Assembly (NCBI GenBank): GCA_029210465.1
Contig: JARGDL010000014.1
Coordinates: forward strand, 32,453-96,452
Source: Stygiobacter electus
GTDB lineage: Bacteria; Bacteroidota; Ignavibacteria; Ignavibacteriales; Melioribacteraceae
DNA length: 64,000 bases
Direction: 5' to 3'
Within the stretch, counting starts at the first letter, position 1. The number at the start of each line of letters is the position of its first letter. The translations under genes were made by a program, and so were the position numbers. Below the pieces are notes generated by a model. The model did no database searches, was not told the DNA's origin, and saw only the letters and a list, made by a program, of their open reading frames with translations. Of the stretch, positions 56,840 to 64,000 are shown piece by piece.

Positions 56840-57262
56840 ATGAAAAAAAGAATCTTAGTACTCTGTACAGGAAATTCCTGCCGAAGCCAAATGGCCGAAG
56901 GGTTTTTGAAATTCTTTGATAAAAATCTGGAAGTCTATTCAGCAGGAACAAAACCAGCAGATAAAGTAAATCCTTTTGCAGTCAAAGCTATGAAAGAAAT
57001 TGGAATTGATATTTCACAAAATTATCCGAAGTTGGTTGAACAATTTCTTAATGATTCATTTGACTATGTTATTACAGTATGTGATAATGCAAAAGAAACC
57101 TGTCCTGTTTTTATCGGTGATGTAAAACATCATTTGCACATTGGATTTGATGACCCTGCTGAAGCAATTGGAACAGAAGAAGAAGTAATGCCTGTCTATC
57201 GCAGAGTAAGGGATGAAATTAAAAGAGAATTTCAAAAGTTTGTTAAGCAGATTGATAATTGA
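56840..57262 (+). CDS. arsC: Arsenate reductase, low-molecular-weight phosphatase type (thioredoxin-coupled)
   Basis: The 140-aa enzyme reduces arsenate to arsenite. The anion loop is LVLCTGNSCRSQMAEGF (CX5R), and VITVCDNAKETCPVF supplies the two further redox cysteines found in thioredoxin-dependent ArsC of the Bacillus/Staphylococcus type. It ends with FDDPAEAIGTEEE, another block of this family. It lies 17 bases after arsP, and a small thioredoxin-like protein that could reduce it is encoded 35 bases downstream. Confidence 0.94.
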   Translation: MKKRILVLCTGNSCRSQMAEGFLKFFDKNLEVYSAGTKPADKVNPFAVKAMKEIGIDISQNYPKLVEQFLNDSFDYVITVCDNAKETCPVFIGDVKHHLHIGFDDPAEAIGTEEEVMPVYRRVRDEIKREFQKFVKQIDN

Positions 57263-57297
57263 AAATTTTCTTACAAAAAAATGCAGGAGAATAACAA

Positions 57298-57546
57298 ATG
57301 TTAGACATAAAAGTACTTGGTACTGGGTGTGCAAATTGCATAAAGTTAGAAAATCTTGTTAAAGAAGTCATTACCGAAAACGATTTGCCTGCTAATGTTG
57401 AAAAGATAACAGACAGTGAAAAGTTTATGGATTACGGAGTAATGATTACACCTGGTCTGGTTGTTAACGGAAAAGTTCTTGCAATGGGAAAAATTCCAAC
57501 TAAACCAACATTAGAACATTGGTTAAAAAATATGATGGAAAAATAA
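57298..57546 (+). CDS. Small thioredoxin-fold protein (redox-active disulfide protein 2 / MTH895-like)
   Basis: The 82-aa protein has a CxxC site in GTGCANCIKLE near the N terminus and MITPGLVVNGKVLAMGKIPT with the cis-Pro loop, as in the TM0996/MTH895 family of minimal thioredoxins. These are often found in arsenic operons and may reduce ArsC or handle thiol-bound arsenic. It lies between arsC and acr3, and a related gene is at 59564. Confidence 0.88.
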   Translation: MLDIKVLGTGCANCIKLENLVKEVITENDLPANVEKITDSEKFMDYGVMITPGLVVNGKVLAMGKIPTKPTLEHWLKNMMEK

Positions 57547-57588
57547 AATTGATATCAAAATTTATTCAGAATAAAATAAGAGATTATT

Positions 57589-58668
57589 ATGAGCACTTCA
57601 GTTTCTAAAAAACTTTCTTTCTTCGACAGGTATTTAACGCTGTGGATTTTCATCGTAATGTTTTTTGGTGTTGCTGCTGGCTCGGTATTCCCCGGCATTG
57701 CAGGATTCTGGGATTCGATAAGTGTTGGCACAACAAACATTCCAATCGCAATCGGATTAATATTGATGATGTATCCGCCACTTGCAAAAGTTAAGTATGA
57801 AGAAATTCCAATTGTTTTTAAGAATGTAAAATTATTAAGCATTTCACTTGTGCAGAATTGGATTGTTGGTCCGCTTGTTATGTTTTTACTTGCAATAGTT
57901 CTTTTACCGGACAAACCCGAAATGGCAATGGGTGTTATACTTGTTGGTTTGGCAAGATGTATCGCAATGGTTTTGGTTTGGAATGATTTGGCAAACGGCG
58001 ATTCAGAACTTGCTGCCGGACTTGTTGCTTTTAATGCAATCTTTCAGGTTCTGCTATATTCTGTATATGCTTACATTTTTATAACTGTACTTCCTCCAAT
58101 ATTTGGGATGCAAGGCGAATTAGTTGATGTTTCTATCTGGGAAATTGCTGTTACAGTTTTAATCTATCTTGGAATTCCATTCGCAGGTGGTGTAATATCA
58201 CAGCTAATACTGGTAAAAACTAAAAGTAAAGAATGGTATTTCAATAAATTCGTTCCAAAAATTTCTTTACTAACTCCAATTGCCTTATTGTTTACAATCT
58301 TCGTAATGTTTTCTCTTAAAGGTGAAAAGATCGTTGAACTGCCGCTTGATGTGATAAGAGTTGCAATACCGTATACATTTTATTTTACAATAATGTTTTT
58401 TGCGACATTCTTTTTTGTTAAACGTCAGGGTATCTCTTATGAAAAAACAACAACGGTCTCTTTTACAGCAGGGAGTAACGATTTTGAATTAGCTATTGCA
58501 GTTGCAGTTGCTGTGTTTGGGATTAACTCCCCGGCAGCATTTGCCACGGTTATTGGACCATTGGTTGAAGTGCCGGTGTTAATAATGCTGGTTAATGTAG
58601 CTCTTCGGTTTAAGAAAAAATACTTTCAAAAAAGCCATTTAGTTGAAATTACTACTGCTAAAATTTAA
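57589..58668 (+). CDS. acr3: Acr3-family arsenite efflux permease
   Basis: The 359-aa protein has ten membrane helices and the Acr3 signatures [34 protein letters not shown] with the essential cysteine, and [19 protein letters not shown]. Acr3 expels arsenite with the proton motive force. It lies 42 bases after the small thioredoxin gene, in the arsenic operon. The following gene starts 10 bases later. Confidence 0.95.
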   Translation: MSTSVSKKLSFFDRYLTLWIFIVMFFGVAAGSVFPGIAGFWDSISVGTTNIPIAIGLILMMYPPLAKVKYEEIPIVFKNVKLLSISLVQNWIVGPLVMFLLAIVLLPDKPEMAMGVILVGLARCIAMVLVWNDLANGDSELAAGLVAFNAIFQVLLYSVYAYIFITVLPPIFGMQGELVDVSIWEIAVTVLIYLGIPFAGGVISQLILVKTKSKEWYFNKFVPKISLLTPIALLFTIFVMFSLKGEKIVELPLDVIRVAIPYTFYFTIMFFATFFFVKRQGISYEKTTTVSFTAGSNDFELAIAVAVAVFGINSPAAFATVIGPLVEVPVLIMLVNVALRFKKKYFQKSHLVEITTAKI

Positions 58669-58678
58669 AGGGATAATT

Positions 58679-59233
58679 ATGAACTAGCTGACAAATCTTG
58701 AACAAGCAAAAGAAGAATCGTTAAAAACAAAAAAAGTAATTCTTCTTCAATTTGAAATGGATAACTGTGGCGGTTGTAAAAGAATGAATGAAACAACCTA
58801 CAAGGATCAGAAAGTTATTGATGAGATGAATGAATGGTTCATTCTTCTTAAACTTGATCTGATAAAAGACAGAGAAGCAAGAAAAATGCTTGGTGCATAC
58901 TGGACACCTGCATTTTATTTTCTTGATAATAATGGAAATTCATTTTATCACTTCAATGGTTATTTGCCTGCAGAAGAATTTAGAGCGATGTTGAGATTAG
59001 GAATTGCTGAAACAATTATGCCTCGTGGAAGATATGATGATATAATTAAAATCATTGATAAAAATATTGATGAATTATCAGGTACATCTTTGTATCCCAG
59101 GTTGCTGGTTACAAGAGAAACAGCCCGATATATCAAGATAAAAGATAATTCGCAGTTAAGAAAAACATTAAAAGAAATCCAGAACACACATCCACATTCA
59201 ACAGAAGCAAAAATGTATTTCTGGGATGAATAA
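58679..59233 (+). CDS. Thioredoxin-like protein with an in-frame amber codon at position 3
   Basis: AGGGA and ATG 58679 begin a frame reading ATG AAC TAG CTG ACA; the TAG is at 58685-58687. After it the frame is open to 59233 and encodes a full thioredoxin fold: KKVILLQFEMDNCGGCKRM with the CGGC site, then KLDLIKDREARKM, AYWTPAFYFLDNNG and FNGYLPAEEF. The first later ATG (58757) lies inside the first beta strand, so a product from there would probably not fold. TGG (Trp) to TAG is the simplest cause. Either the gene is dead, the stop is read through, or the base is wrong. Position in the ars operon suggests a redox role. Confidence 0.75.
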
Positions 59234-59248
59234 AAAAGGAAAGTCAAA

Positions 59249-59563
59249 ATGAAGATAAAACTTGAATTTCAATATTTCGAAGGATGTCCGAATCATACCA
59301 AAATGCAGAATAACATTGCTGAAGCGATTAAAGGTTTGGAAGATAAAATTGAATTAAAGAAAATATTAGTTGAAGATAAATCAACAGCAAAAAAAGTTGC
59401 TTTTCGCGGTTCACCAACACTTCTGATTAATGGAGAAGATATTGAAGGAGTTCCTGCGCCTGAAGAACCAACTTTAGCTTGCAGATTTTATATCGGTGGT
59501 GTGCCTGATTCAGATAAATTAAGAGAGATGATTATTCAAAAAATAAATATGGAGAATAAATAA
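59249..59563 (+). CDS. Thioredoxin-fold protein of unknown role in the ars operon
   Basis: The 104-aa protein starts with FQYFEGCPNHTKMQNNI, carrying a CPNH variant of the redox site, and has FRGSPTLLINGEDIEG, which gives the cis-Pro side of a thioredoxin fold; a second cysteine is in LACRFY. Similar small proteins occur beside mercury and arsenic resistance genes. It starts 15 bases after the previous gene and ends one base before the next. Confidence 0.7.
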   Translation: MKIKLEFQYFEGCPNHTKMQNNIAEAIKGLEDKIELKKILVEDKSTAKKVAFRGSPTLLINGEDIEGVPAPEEPTLACRFYIGGVPDSDKLREMIIQKINMENK

Positions 59564-59803
59564 ATGATTTCTGTAAAAGTTCTTGGACCAGGTTGTTCAA
59601 AATGCAGAACACTCGAAGCAAAAGTTAGAAATATAGTTTCGAGCAATAATATCCAAGCAGATATAACAAAAGTTGAAGATATTAATGAAATGATGAGCTT
59701 TGGAATTATGATGACTCCCGGTTTAGTAATTAATGAACAAGTAAAAAGTTACGGTATTGTTCCCAAAGATGAACAAATACTGAATTGGCTAAAAGAATCA
59801 TGA
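59564..59803 (+). CDS. Small thioredoxin-fold protein (MTH895-like), second copy
   Basis: The 79-aa protein resembles the one at 57298: GPGCSKCRTLEAKV holds CxxC and MMTPGLVINEQVKSYG the cis-Pro loop. It starts directly after the preceding stop. It is the fourth thioredoxin-fold gene in the operon and the last before a 289-base gap that separates the resistance genes from the sensing module. Confidence 0.87.
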   Translation: MISVKVLGPGCSKCRTLEAKVRNIVSSNNIQADITKVEDINEMMSFGIMMTPGLVINEQVKSYGIVPKDEQILNWLKES

Positions 59804-60092
59804 TTCGCATAGTTCAAAAATCTTATAGCTGATTTGCATTAGGTTTTATTAAAATCTTATACAGAATATTTCGATTATCGATGTAAACTTTGTTGCATAG
59901 ATTTTAACCGTAAAATTTAATAAGTGAATTTATTAACCCTTAGAATCAAAAACTTTATTATGGATTAAATGAATTTGTGGTGCTCTGGTGATAGGTGGTG
60001 GTGTTAATTTATTCAGTCATTTAATTCATATAGATTTCTGCTTATTATTCCATTCCTAATTTTTATATTTGATCATTAAAAAGAAATTGAAT

Positions 60093-60971
60093 ATGAAAAA
60101 AATTTCCCTTCTGATATTTATAATAGCAATTACTCTGATTGCTTGCGCAGATAATCCCAAAATCAAAGAAATCGAATTTTCAAATTATCACAAATCAGAA
60201 GATTATCAGCACAGAAAAGATAGTATCCCCGTGATATATGTCGCAGTATCTACAATGATTTCTCCACTGGAAACATTCAATCTTTACAAAGATGTAATGG
60301 ATTATATTTCCAAACATCTCGGGGTACGAATCGAATTCAAGCAAAGAAAAACTTACCGTGAGGTAAATGATTTACTAGCTGAAAACAAACTTGATTTTGC
60401 TTTCATTTGTACTGGTGCTTATCTTGAAGCAAGAAATGAAATTCCTATTGAAATTCTTGTAGTGCCGGTTGTTAATGGTAAATCCTATTATCGGGCTTAT
60501 GTTTTAGTAAATGAACAAAGCAAAATTTCTGATATTAATGATTTGAAAAGCAAATCTTTTGCTTTTACTGATCCTCTTTCAAATACTGGGTATTCATATA
60601 TTGTTAATATCTTAAAAGATAAAAAAACTACTCCGGAGAAATATTTTTCTAAAACGATTTTCACTTATGCACACGATTATTCTATTCAGGCTGTCAAAAG
60701 AAAAATAGTGGATGGAGCTACTGTTGATGGTTTGGTATTTGAATATCTGAAACATTATGAACCAGAAAAAGTTGATGGAGTAAAAATAATTCACAAAAGC
60801 AGAGAGTTTGGGATCCCACCTTTTGTTGTGCAAAAAAATATGGATAAAAATCTCAAACAAAAGCTTAAAAATGTAATGCTAAGTATGCACAATGATCTTG
60901 AAGGTAAAAAATTGTTGAATAAAATAATGATTGATAAATTTACCCTGGCTGATGAATCCATTTACAGATAA
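60093..60971 (+). CDS. PhnD-like periplasmic binding lipoprotein, candidate arsenic (AioX/ArrK-like) sensor
   Basis: From ATG 60093 the 292-aa protein has a lipoprotein signal (lipobox LIAC, Cys18) and a PhnD/phosphonate-type binding fold: VIYVAVSTMISPLETFNLYKDVMDYISKHLG opens it, and KLDFAFICTGAYLEA and DPLSNTGYSY follow. Besides Cys18 the only cysteine is Cys106 in FICTGAYL, at a place where transport proteins have no Cys; AioX, the arsenite sensor protein, depends on a cysteine in this region. No ABC transporter genes are beside it; instead a histidine kinase follows five bases later. The sensing role is inferred. Confidence 0.8.
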   Translation: MKKISLLIFIIAITLIACADNPKIKEIEFSNYHKSEDYQHRKDSIPVIYVAVSTMISPLETFNLYKDVMDYISKHLGVRIEFKQRKTYREVNDLLAENKLDFAFICTGAYLEARNEIPIEILVVPVVNGKSYYRAYVLVNEQSKISDINDLKSKSFAFTDPLSNTGYSYIVNILKDKKTTPEKYFSKTIFTYAHDYSIQAVKRKIVDGATVDGLVFEYLKHYEPEKVDGVKIIHKSREFGIPPFVVQKNMDKNLKQKLKNVMLSMHNDLEGKKLLNKIMIDKFTLADESIYR

Positions 60972-60975
60972 TAAA

Positions 60976-61794
60976 ATGAAAACACTCAGATTTAAACTTC
61001 CTCTTTTCTGGAAATTTTCAGTTGCCATTATCTCAATTGTTTTGATTTTCGGTTCTATAAACTCAATATTGATTTACAACAATGTCCAAACTGCACTTCA
61101 AGCAGAAACAAAAAAAAGGGCATTATTTATAGCCAACAGCATTTCTAATCAAATTACTTCTTATATTCTTTTTGAAGACTATATTTCTCTGCAAAATACG
61201 TTAAACAGTATTAAAGAAATTGATGAAAACATATTTTATATTTTTATTCTTGATAATAAGGATCAAGTAATTGTCCATACTTTTACTAATGAAATCCCCG
61301 ATGATCTTATAGAAGCCAATATGTTGATGGAGAATCAGAAGTCTAATACACAATTATTATTGCTTAGAGATTTAAATGAAGAAATAATCATTGATGTTGC
61401 AGCTCCAATACTTGGCGGAAAAGTTGGCACAGTTAGAGTAGGCTTAAAAGAAAGTTCCATTATTGCAGATGTTCAGAAAACAGTTAATATTTTCTGGTTG
61501 ATGGTTGCAGCATTTCTCTTTGTTGGAATTGCTGGTGCGTTAGTGTTTGCTAATTTTATAACTAAACCTATAAAAGCAATTCAGAATGTTGCAGATGGAA
61601 TAGATCTCAATCAGATTGGGAAAAAGGAAACTCCACAGATAAGAATAAGAGAAAAATTTCTTGACAGGATGAAAATGCTTTTCAGAGCTGAGGATGAAAT
61701 TGATATTCTTGCAGATAGATTTAATCAGATGATTATTCGTTTGGATAAAGCTTATTTTGATTTGCAACATGCTCAGGCAACAATTATTCAGTAA
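60976..61794 (+). pseudogene. Sensor histidine kinase, sensor half before a premature stop
   Basis: The frame starts at ATG 60976, five bases after the PhnD-like stop, and stops at TAA 61792-61794 (codon 273). The half has two membrane helices (FWKFSVAIISIVLIFG and IFWLMVAAFLFVGIAGALVF) around a periplasmic domain, then a HAMP region and a coiled coil ending HAQATIIQ. The next codons in the same frame read EKLATVGTLTAGLAHEINNP, so the stop falls right before the H-box of one continuous kinase. An upstream ATG at 60931 overlaps the lipoprotein gene and is less likely. Confidence 0.8.
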
Positions 61795-62484
61795 GAAAAA
61801 CTTGCAACAGTCGGTACTCTGACTGCGGGATTAGCTCACGAAATTAATAATCCCGTAGCCGGCTTACAAAATTGTATAAGAAGAATAAAGAACGATCCTT
61901 CAAATGTTGAGCAAAATATTAAATACATTAGAATGATGGAAGCTGCTGTTGAAAAGGTAGAGAATGTAGTGAGCAATCTTCTCAATTTTACAAGAAGAGA
62001 GAATACAGATTTTGCCAAGCTACCTATAAAGGAGATAGTAGAAAATTCCTTATTGTTGGTTAGCCACAGACTTGAAAAACTAAAAATTTCAATCACCAGA
62101 AATTTTCCGACTGAACTTCCAAATATTAGGGGAAATAAAAATCAACTTGAGCAGGTTATATTAAATTTATTGATCAACTCATTAGATTCAATTGAAGAAA
62201 AATGTATTTCTGATCCTGCCTGTGAAAAAAGAATAATCCTGAATGCAGCCAGAAAAGACAACTATGTTATTCTCTATATTCAGGATACAGGAAAAGGAAT
62301 TCCTGAAAATATAAAAGATAAAATTTTTGACCCTTTCTTTACTACAAAACAGCCAGGCAAAGGTACAGGATTAGGTTTATCAGTTGTTTATAAAATTATT
62401 GAATCACATATTGGTAAAATTCAAATAGATAGTAATGAAGGAATAGGCACAACTGTGAAAATTTCAATTCCAGTTTATAAATAA
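61795..62484 (+). pseudogene. Sensor histidine kinase, catalytic half after the premature stop
   Basis: This in-frame continuation begins with EKLATVGTLTAGLAHEINNP (phospho-His) and ends with a complete HATPase domain: [49 protein letters not shown]. The first usable ATG after the stop is 61933, past the H-box, so separate translation would give no kinase. With readthrough or a corrected base the whole protein would be 502 aa, an NtrB-type kinase facing the regulator at 62604. Confidence 0.8.
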
Positions 62485-62493
62485 CATTGTGCG

Positions 62494-62580
62494 ACTTTGT
62501 GATTTACTTTGTGTTACTTCGTGGTGAAAAAATTTTTAATCACAAAGTATCACGAAGGTTTGCACGAAGGAACACGAAGA
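62494..62580. repeat. Intergenic inverted repeat with TTTGTG/TTCGTG words
   Basis: ACTTTGTGATT (62494-62504) is the exact reverse complement of AATCACAAAGT (62538-62548), and CTTCGTG (62518-62524) pairs with CACGAAG (62551-62557); further CACGAAG words follow to 62580. Such CACGAAG/CTTCGTG-rich blocks are common dispersed intergenic repeats. It separates the kinase from its regulator and would fold in the transcript. Confidence 0.6.
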
Positions 62581-62603
62581 GAAATTTTATTCAAGGAAAA
62601 ATT

Positions 62604-63959
62604 ATGAAAAAGTTAAATATCTGTATTATTGAAGACGAAGAAATTTTAAGAGTATCATTAAAAGATGACCTGCTTGATGCTGGATATATTGTAAATGATT
62701 TTGAAAATCCACTTAAAGCAATTGAGCACTTTAAGAAAAAAAATTGTGACATAGTAATTTCAGATATTAGACTTCCCGAAATGAATGGACTGGATTTGCT
62801 TTCTGAAATAAAGTCTCTTAATCCAAATACATTTGTAATAATCATGACTGCCTTTGGAAGCGTTGAAACAGCAGTAGAAGCTATGAAAAAAGGTGCTTAT
62901 GATTACATTACTAAACCTTTTGATAAGGAAGAATTACTTCTCATCATAAATCGCATTAAAGAAGTAAAAGCTCTTCAATCAAAAAATTTGGACTTTCAGA
63001 AATATTTTCAGGATCAGTTTAACTTCGATGCTTTTATTGGCAAAAGCAGTTTTGTTAGTGAACTAAAAGAAGCATTAAAAATTATTTCACAAACAAATTC
63101 AATAGTTCTGATTACAGGTGAAACTGGAACAGGAAAAGAATTAATTGCAAATTTAATTCATTACAATTCTCCGAGGAGAGATAAGCCTTTGGTAAAAGTT
63201 AGTTGTGGAATTTTATCAAAAGAAGTAATTGAAAGTGAGTTATTCGGTCACGAAAAGGGAGCTTTTACAGGAGCTGAAAAACTAAGAATAGGCAGATTCG
63301 AAAAAGCTGATCAGGGAACAATTTATCTCGATGACATTGATGATGTTCCTCTCGAGGTACAGATTAAATTATTAAGAGTAATTCAGGAACAGGAAATTGA
63401 AAGGGTTGGAAGCAGTGAGTCAATAAAAATTGATGTAAAAATTATTGCTTCAACAAAAGCTGATTTGAAAAAATTGGTTCTGGAAGGTAAGTTTAGAGAA
63501 GACTTGTATTACAGATTAAATGTTCTTCCTATTCATTTAAAGCCACTCCGTGAAAGAAAAGAAGATATCATTTTGTTGTTCGATTATTTTTTTAACAGAT
63601 TTTCAAATCAAAAGCAATTTGAAATAGAAAATAATGTTTATGAAATTCTAAAAAACTACCATTGGCCAGGCAATGTAAGGGAAATTAAAAATCTTGCAGA
63701 AAGACTATCAATTTTGTGTTATGATTCTAAAATTACAACAGACAGACTTCCACAGGAAATTATATCAAATGAACAAATCATCGGAAATATTTTAAAGTCG
63801 GAAAACAAATCATTAACAGAAATTCTTGAGGAAGTTGAAAAACAATTAATTCAAAATGCTCTGATTAAATCAGGTAATAATAAAGCAAAAGCGGCTGAAT
63901 TTTTGGGTTTGCCGCCTTCAACCCTGAAAAGCAAAATTGAAAAGTTTGGAATGAATTAA
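62604..63959 (+). CDS. Sigma54-dependent NtrC-family response regulator
   Basis: The 451-aa protein has a receiver domain (CIIEDEEILRVSL, phosphoacceptor Asp in VISDIRLPEMNG, Lys in YITKPFDKEE), an AAA+ domain (GETGTGKELIANLI, ELFGHEKGAFTGAE with the sigma54 contact GAFTGA, YLDDIDDVPLEVQIKLL), and a Fis-type helix-turn-helix at the end (NKAKAAEFLGLPPSTLKSKIEKFG). It activates RpoN promoters. ATG 62604 with AAGGA before it is chosen; a start at 62487 would translate the intergenic repeat. With the PhnD-like protein and kinase it forms an AioXSR-like module; its target genes are probably just outside the window. Confidence 0.93.
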   Translation: MKKLNICIIEDEEILRVSLKDDLLDAGYIVNDFENPLKAIEHFKKKNCDIVISDIRLPEMNGLDLLSEIKSLNPNTFVIIMTAFGSVETAVEAMKKGAYDYITKPFDKEELLLIINRIKEVKALQSKNLDFQKYFQDQFNFDAFIGKSSFVSELKEALKIISQTNSIVLITGETGTGKELIANLIHYNSPRRDKPLVKVSCGILSKEVIESELFGHEKGAFTGAEKLRIGRFEKADQGTIYLDDIDDVPLEVQIKLLRVIQEQEIERVGSSESIKIDVKIIASTKADLKKLVLEGKFREDLYYRLNVLPIHLKPLRERKEDIILLFDYFFNRFSNQKQFEIENNVYEILKNYHWPGNVREIKNLAERLSILCYDSKITTDRLPQEIISNEQIIGNILKSENKSLTEILEEVEKQLIQNALIKSGNNKAKAAEFLGLPPSTLKSKIEKFGMN

Positions 63960-64000
63960 AAGAGAATTTAATTTTATCTGCAAATATTTAAAATTAAAAC

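Noticed and set aside
1..64000. CRISPR arrays
   Set aside because: No regularly spaced direct repeats of CRISPR size were seen; the repeats found are AATT-type, tRNA-like or short operator words.

Overview
The window is AT-rich DNA from a Gram-negative bacterium, most likely of the Ignavibacteria/Chlorobi-Bacteroidetes assemblage. The evidence is a protein with a C-terminal type IX secretion sorting domain of the NYPNPFNP type (49339-51405), a thiamine TonB-receptor operon under a TPP riboswitch, many small outer-membrane barrels, and housekeeping gene orders known from that group. No taxonomic search could be run, so this is inference from gene content.

Layout. 1-5445: fatty-acid synthesis operon (fabH partial, fabD, a cysteine-cluster protein, fabG, acpP, fabF) and rnc. 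5524-10898: gcvP, a CoA-binding protein, an Omp85-like protein and rsmE. 10882-14031 (minus): nucleoside salvage operon cdd-tdk-nupC-punA. 14162-16942: membrane-bound lytic transglycosylase with seven LysM repeats. 16960-21634: TPP riboswitch with a readable terminator/antiterminator, then TonB receptor, thiamine pyrophosphokinase and a sodium/solute symporter. 21678-23931 (minus): smpB-tyrS-pyruvoyl arginine decarboxylase. 24174-33405: unknown secreted protein, methyltransferase, sugar-type MFS carrier, two outer-membrane barrels, POT-type carrier, YebC and a second symporter. 33522-36391: GHMP sugar kinase, nucleotidyltransferase and epimerase, each overlapping the next.

36437-48033 is an integrated element in a CAU-anticodon tRNA gene. 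An intact tRNA and a tyrosine recombinase sit at the left, and an exact 34-bp copy of the tRNA 3' end sits at the right. The cargo, all on the minus strand, is a short DprA-like protein, a Fic protein, a 1107-aa adenine DNA methyltransferase and an 1110-aa PLD-nuclease/SNF2-helicase fusion. The last two overlap by 11 bp and look like a restriction or defence cassette; no specificity subunit or DISARM/BREX partner is visible. The right end also holds a frameshifted IS256-like transposase that runs into a tRNA-like remnant whose anticodon arm has been replaced by a perfect hairpin, followed 79 bp later by a more decayed copy.

48327-54703 (minus): two lipoproteins, an FG-GAP/type IX secreted protein, and a LuxR-type response regulator with its PDZ-7TM histidine kinase.

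55037-63959: arsenic island. Two palindromic operators precede arsR, arsP, arsC, a small thioredoxin, acr3 and three more thioredoxin-fold genes. Then comes a three-gene sensing module: a PhnD-like lipoprotein with one cysteine besides its lipobox, a membrane histidine kinase and a sigma54-type response regulator, resembling the AioXSR/ArrKSR modules that control arsenite oxidase or arsenate respiration. One thioredoxin gene has an amber codon at position 3, and the histidine kinase has an ochre codon just before its H-box, so the sensing branch may be broken in this sequence.
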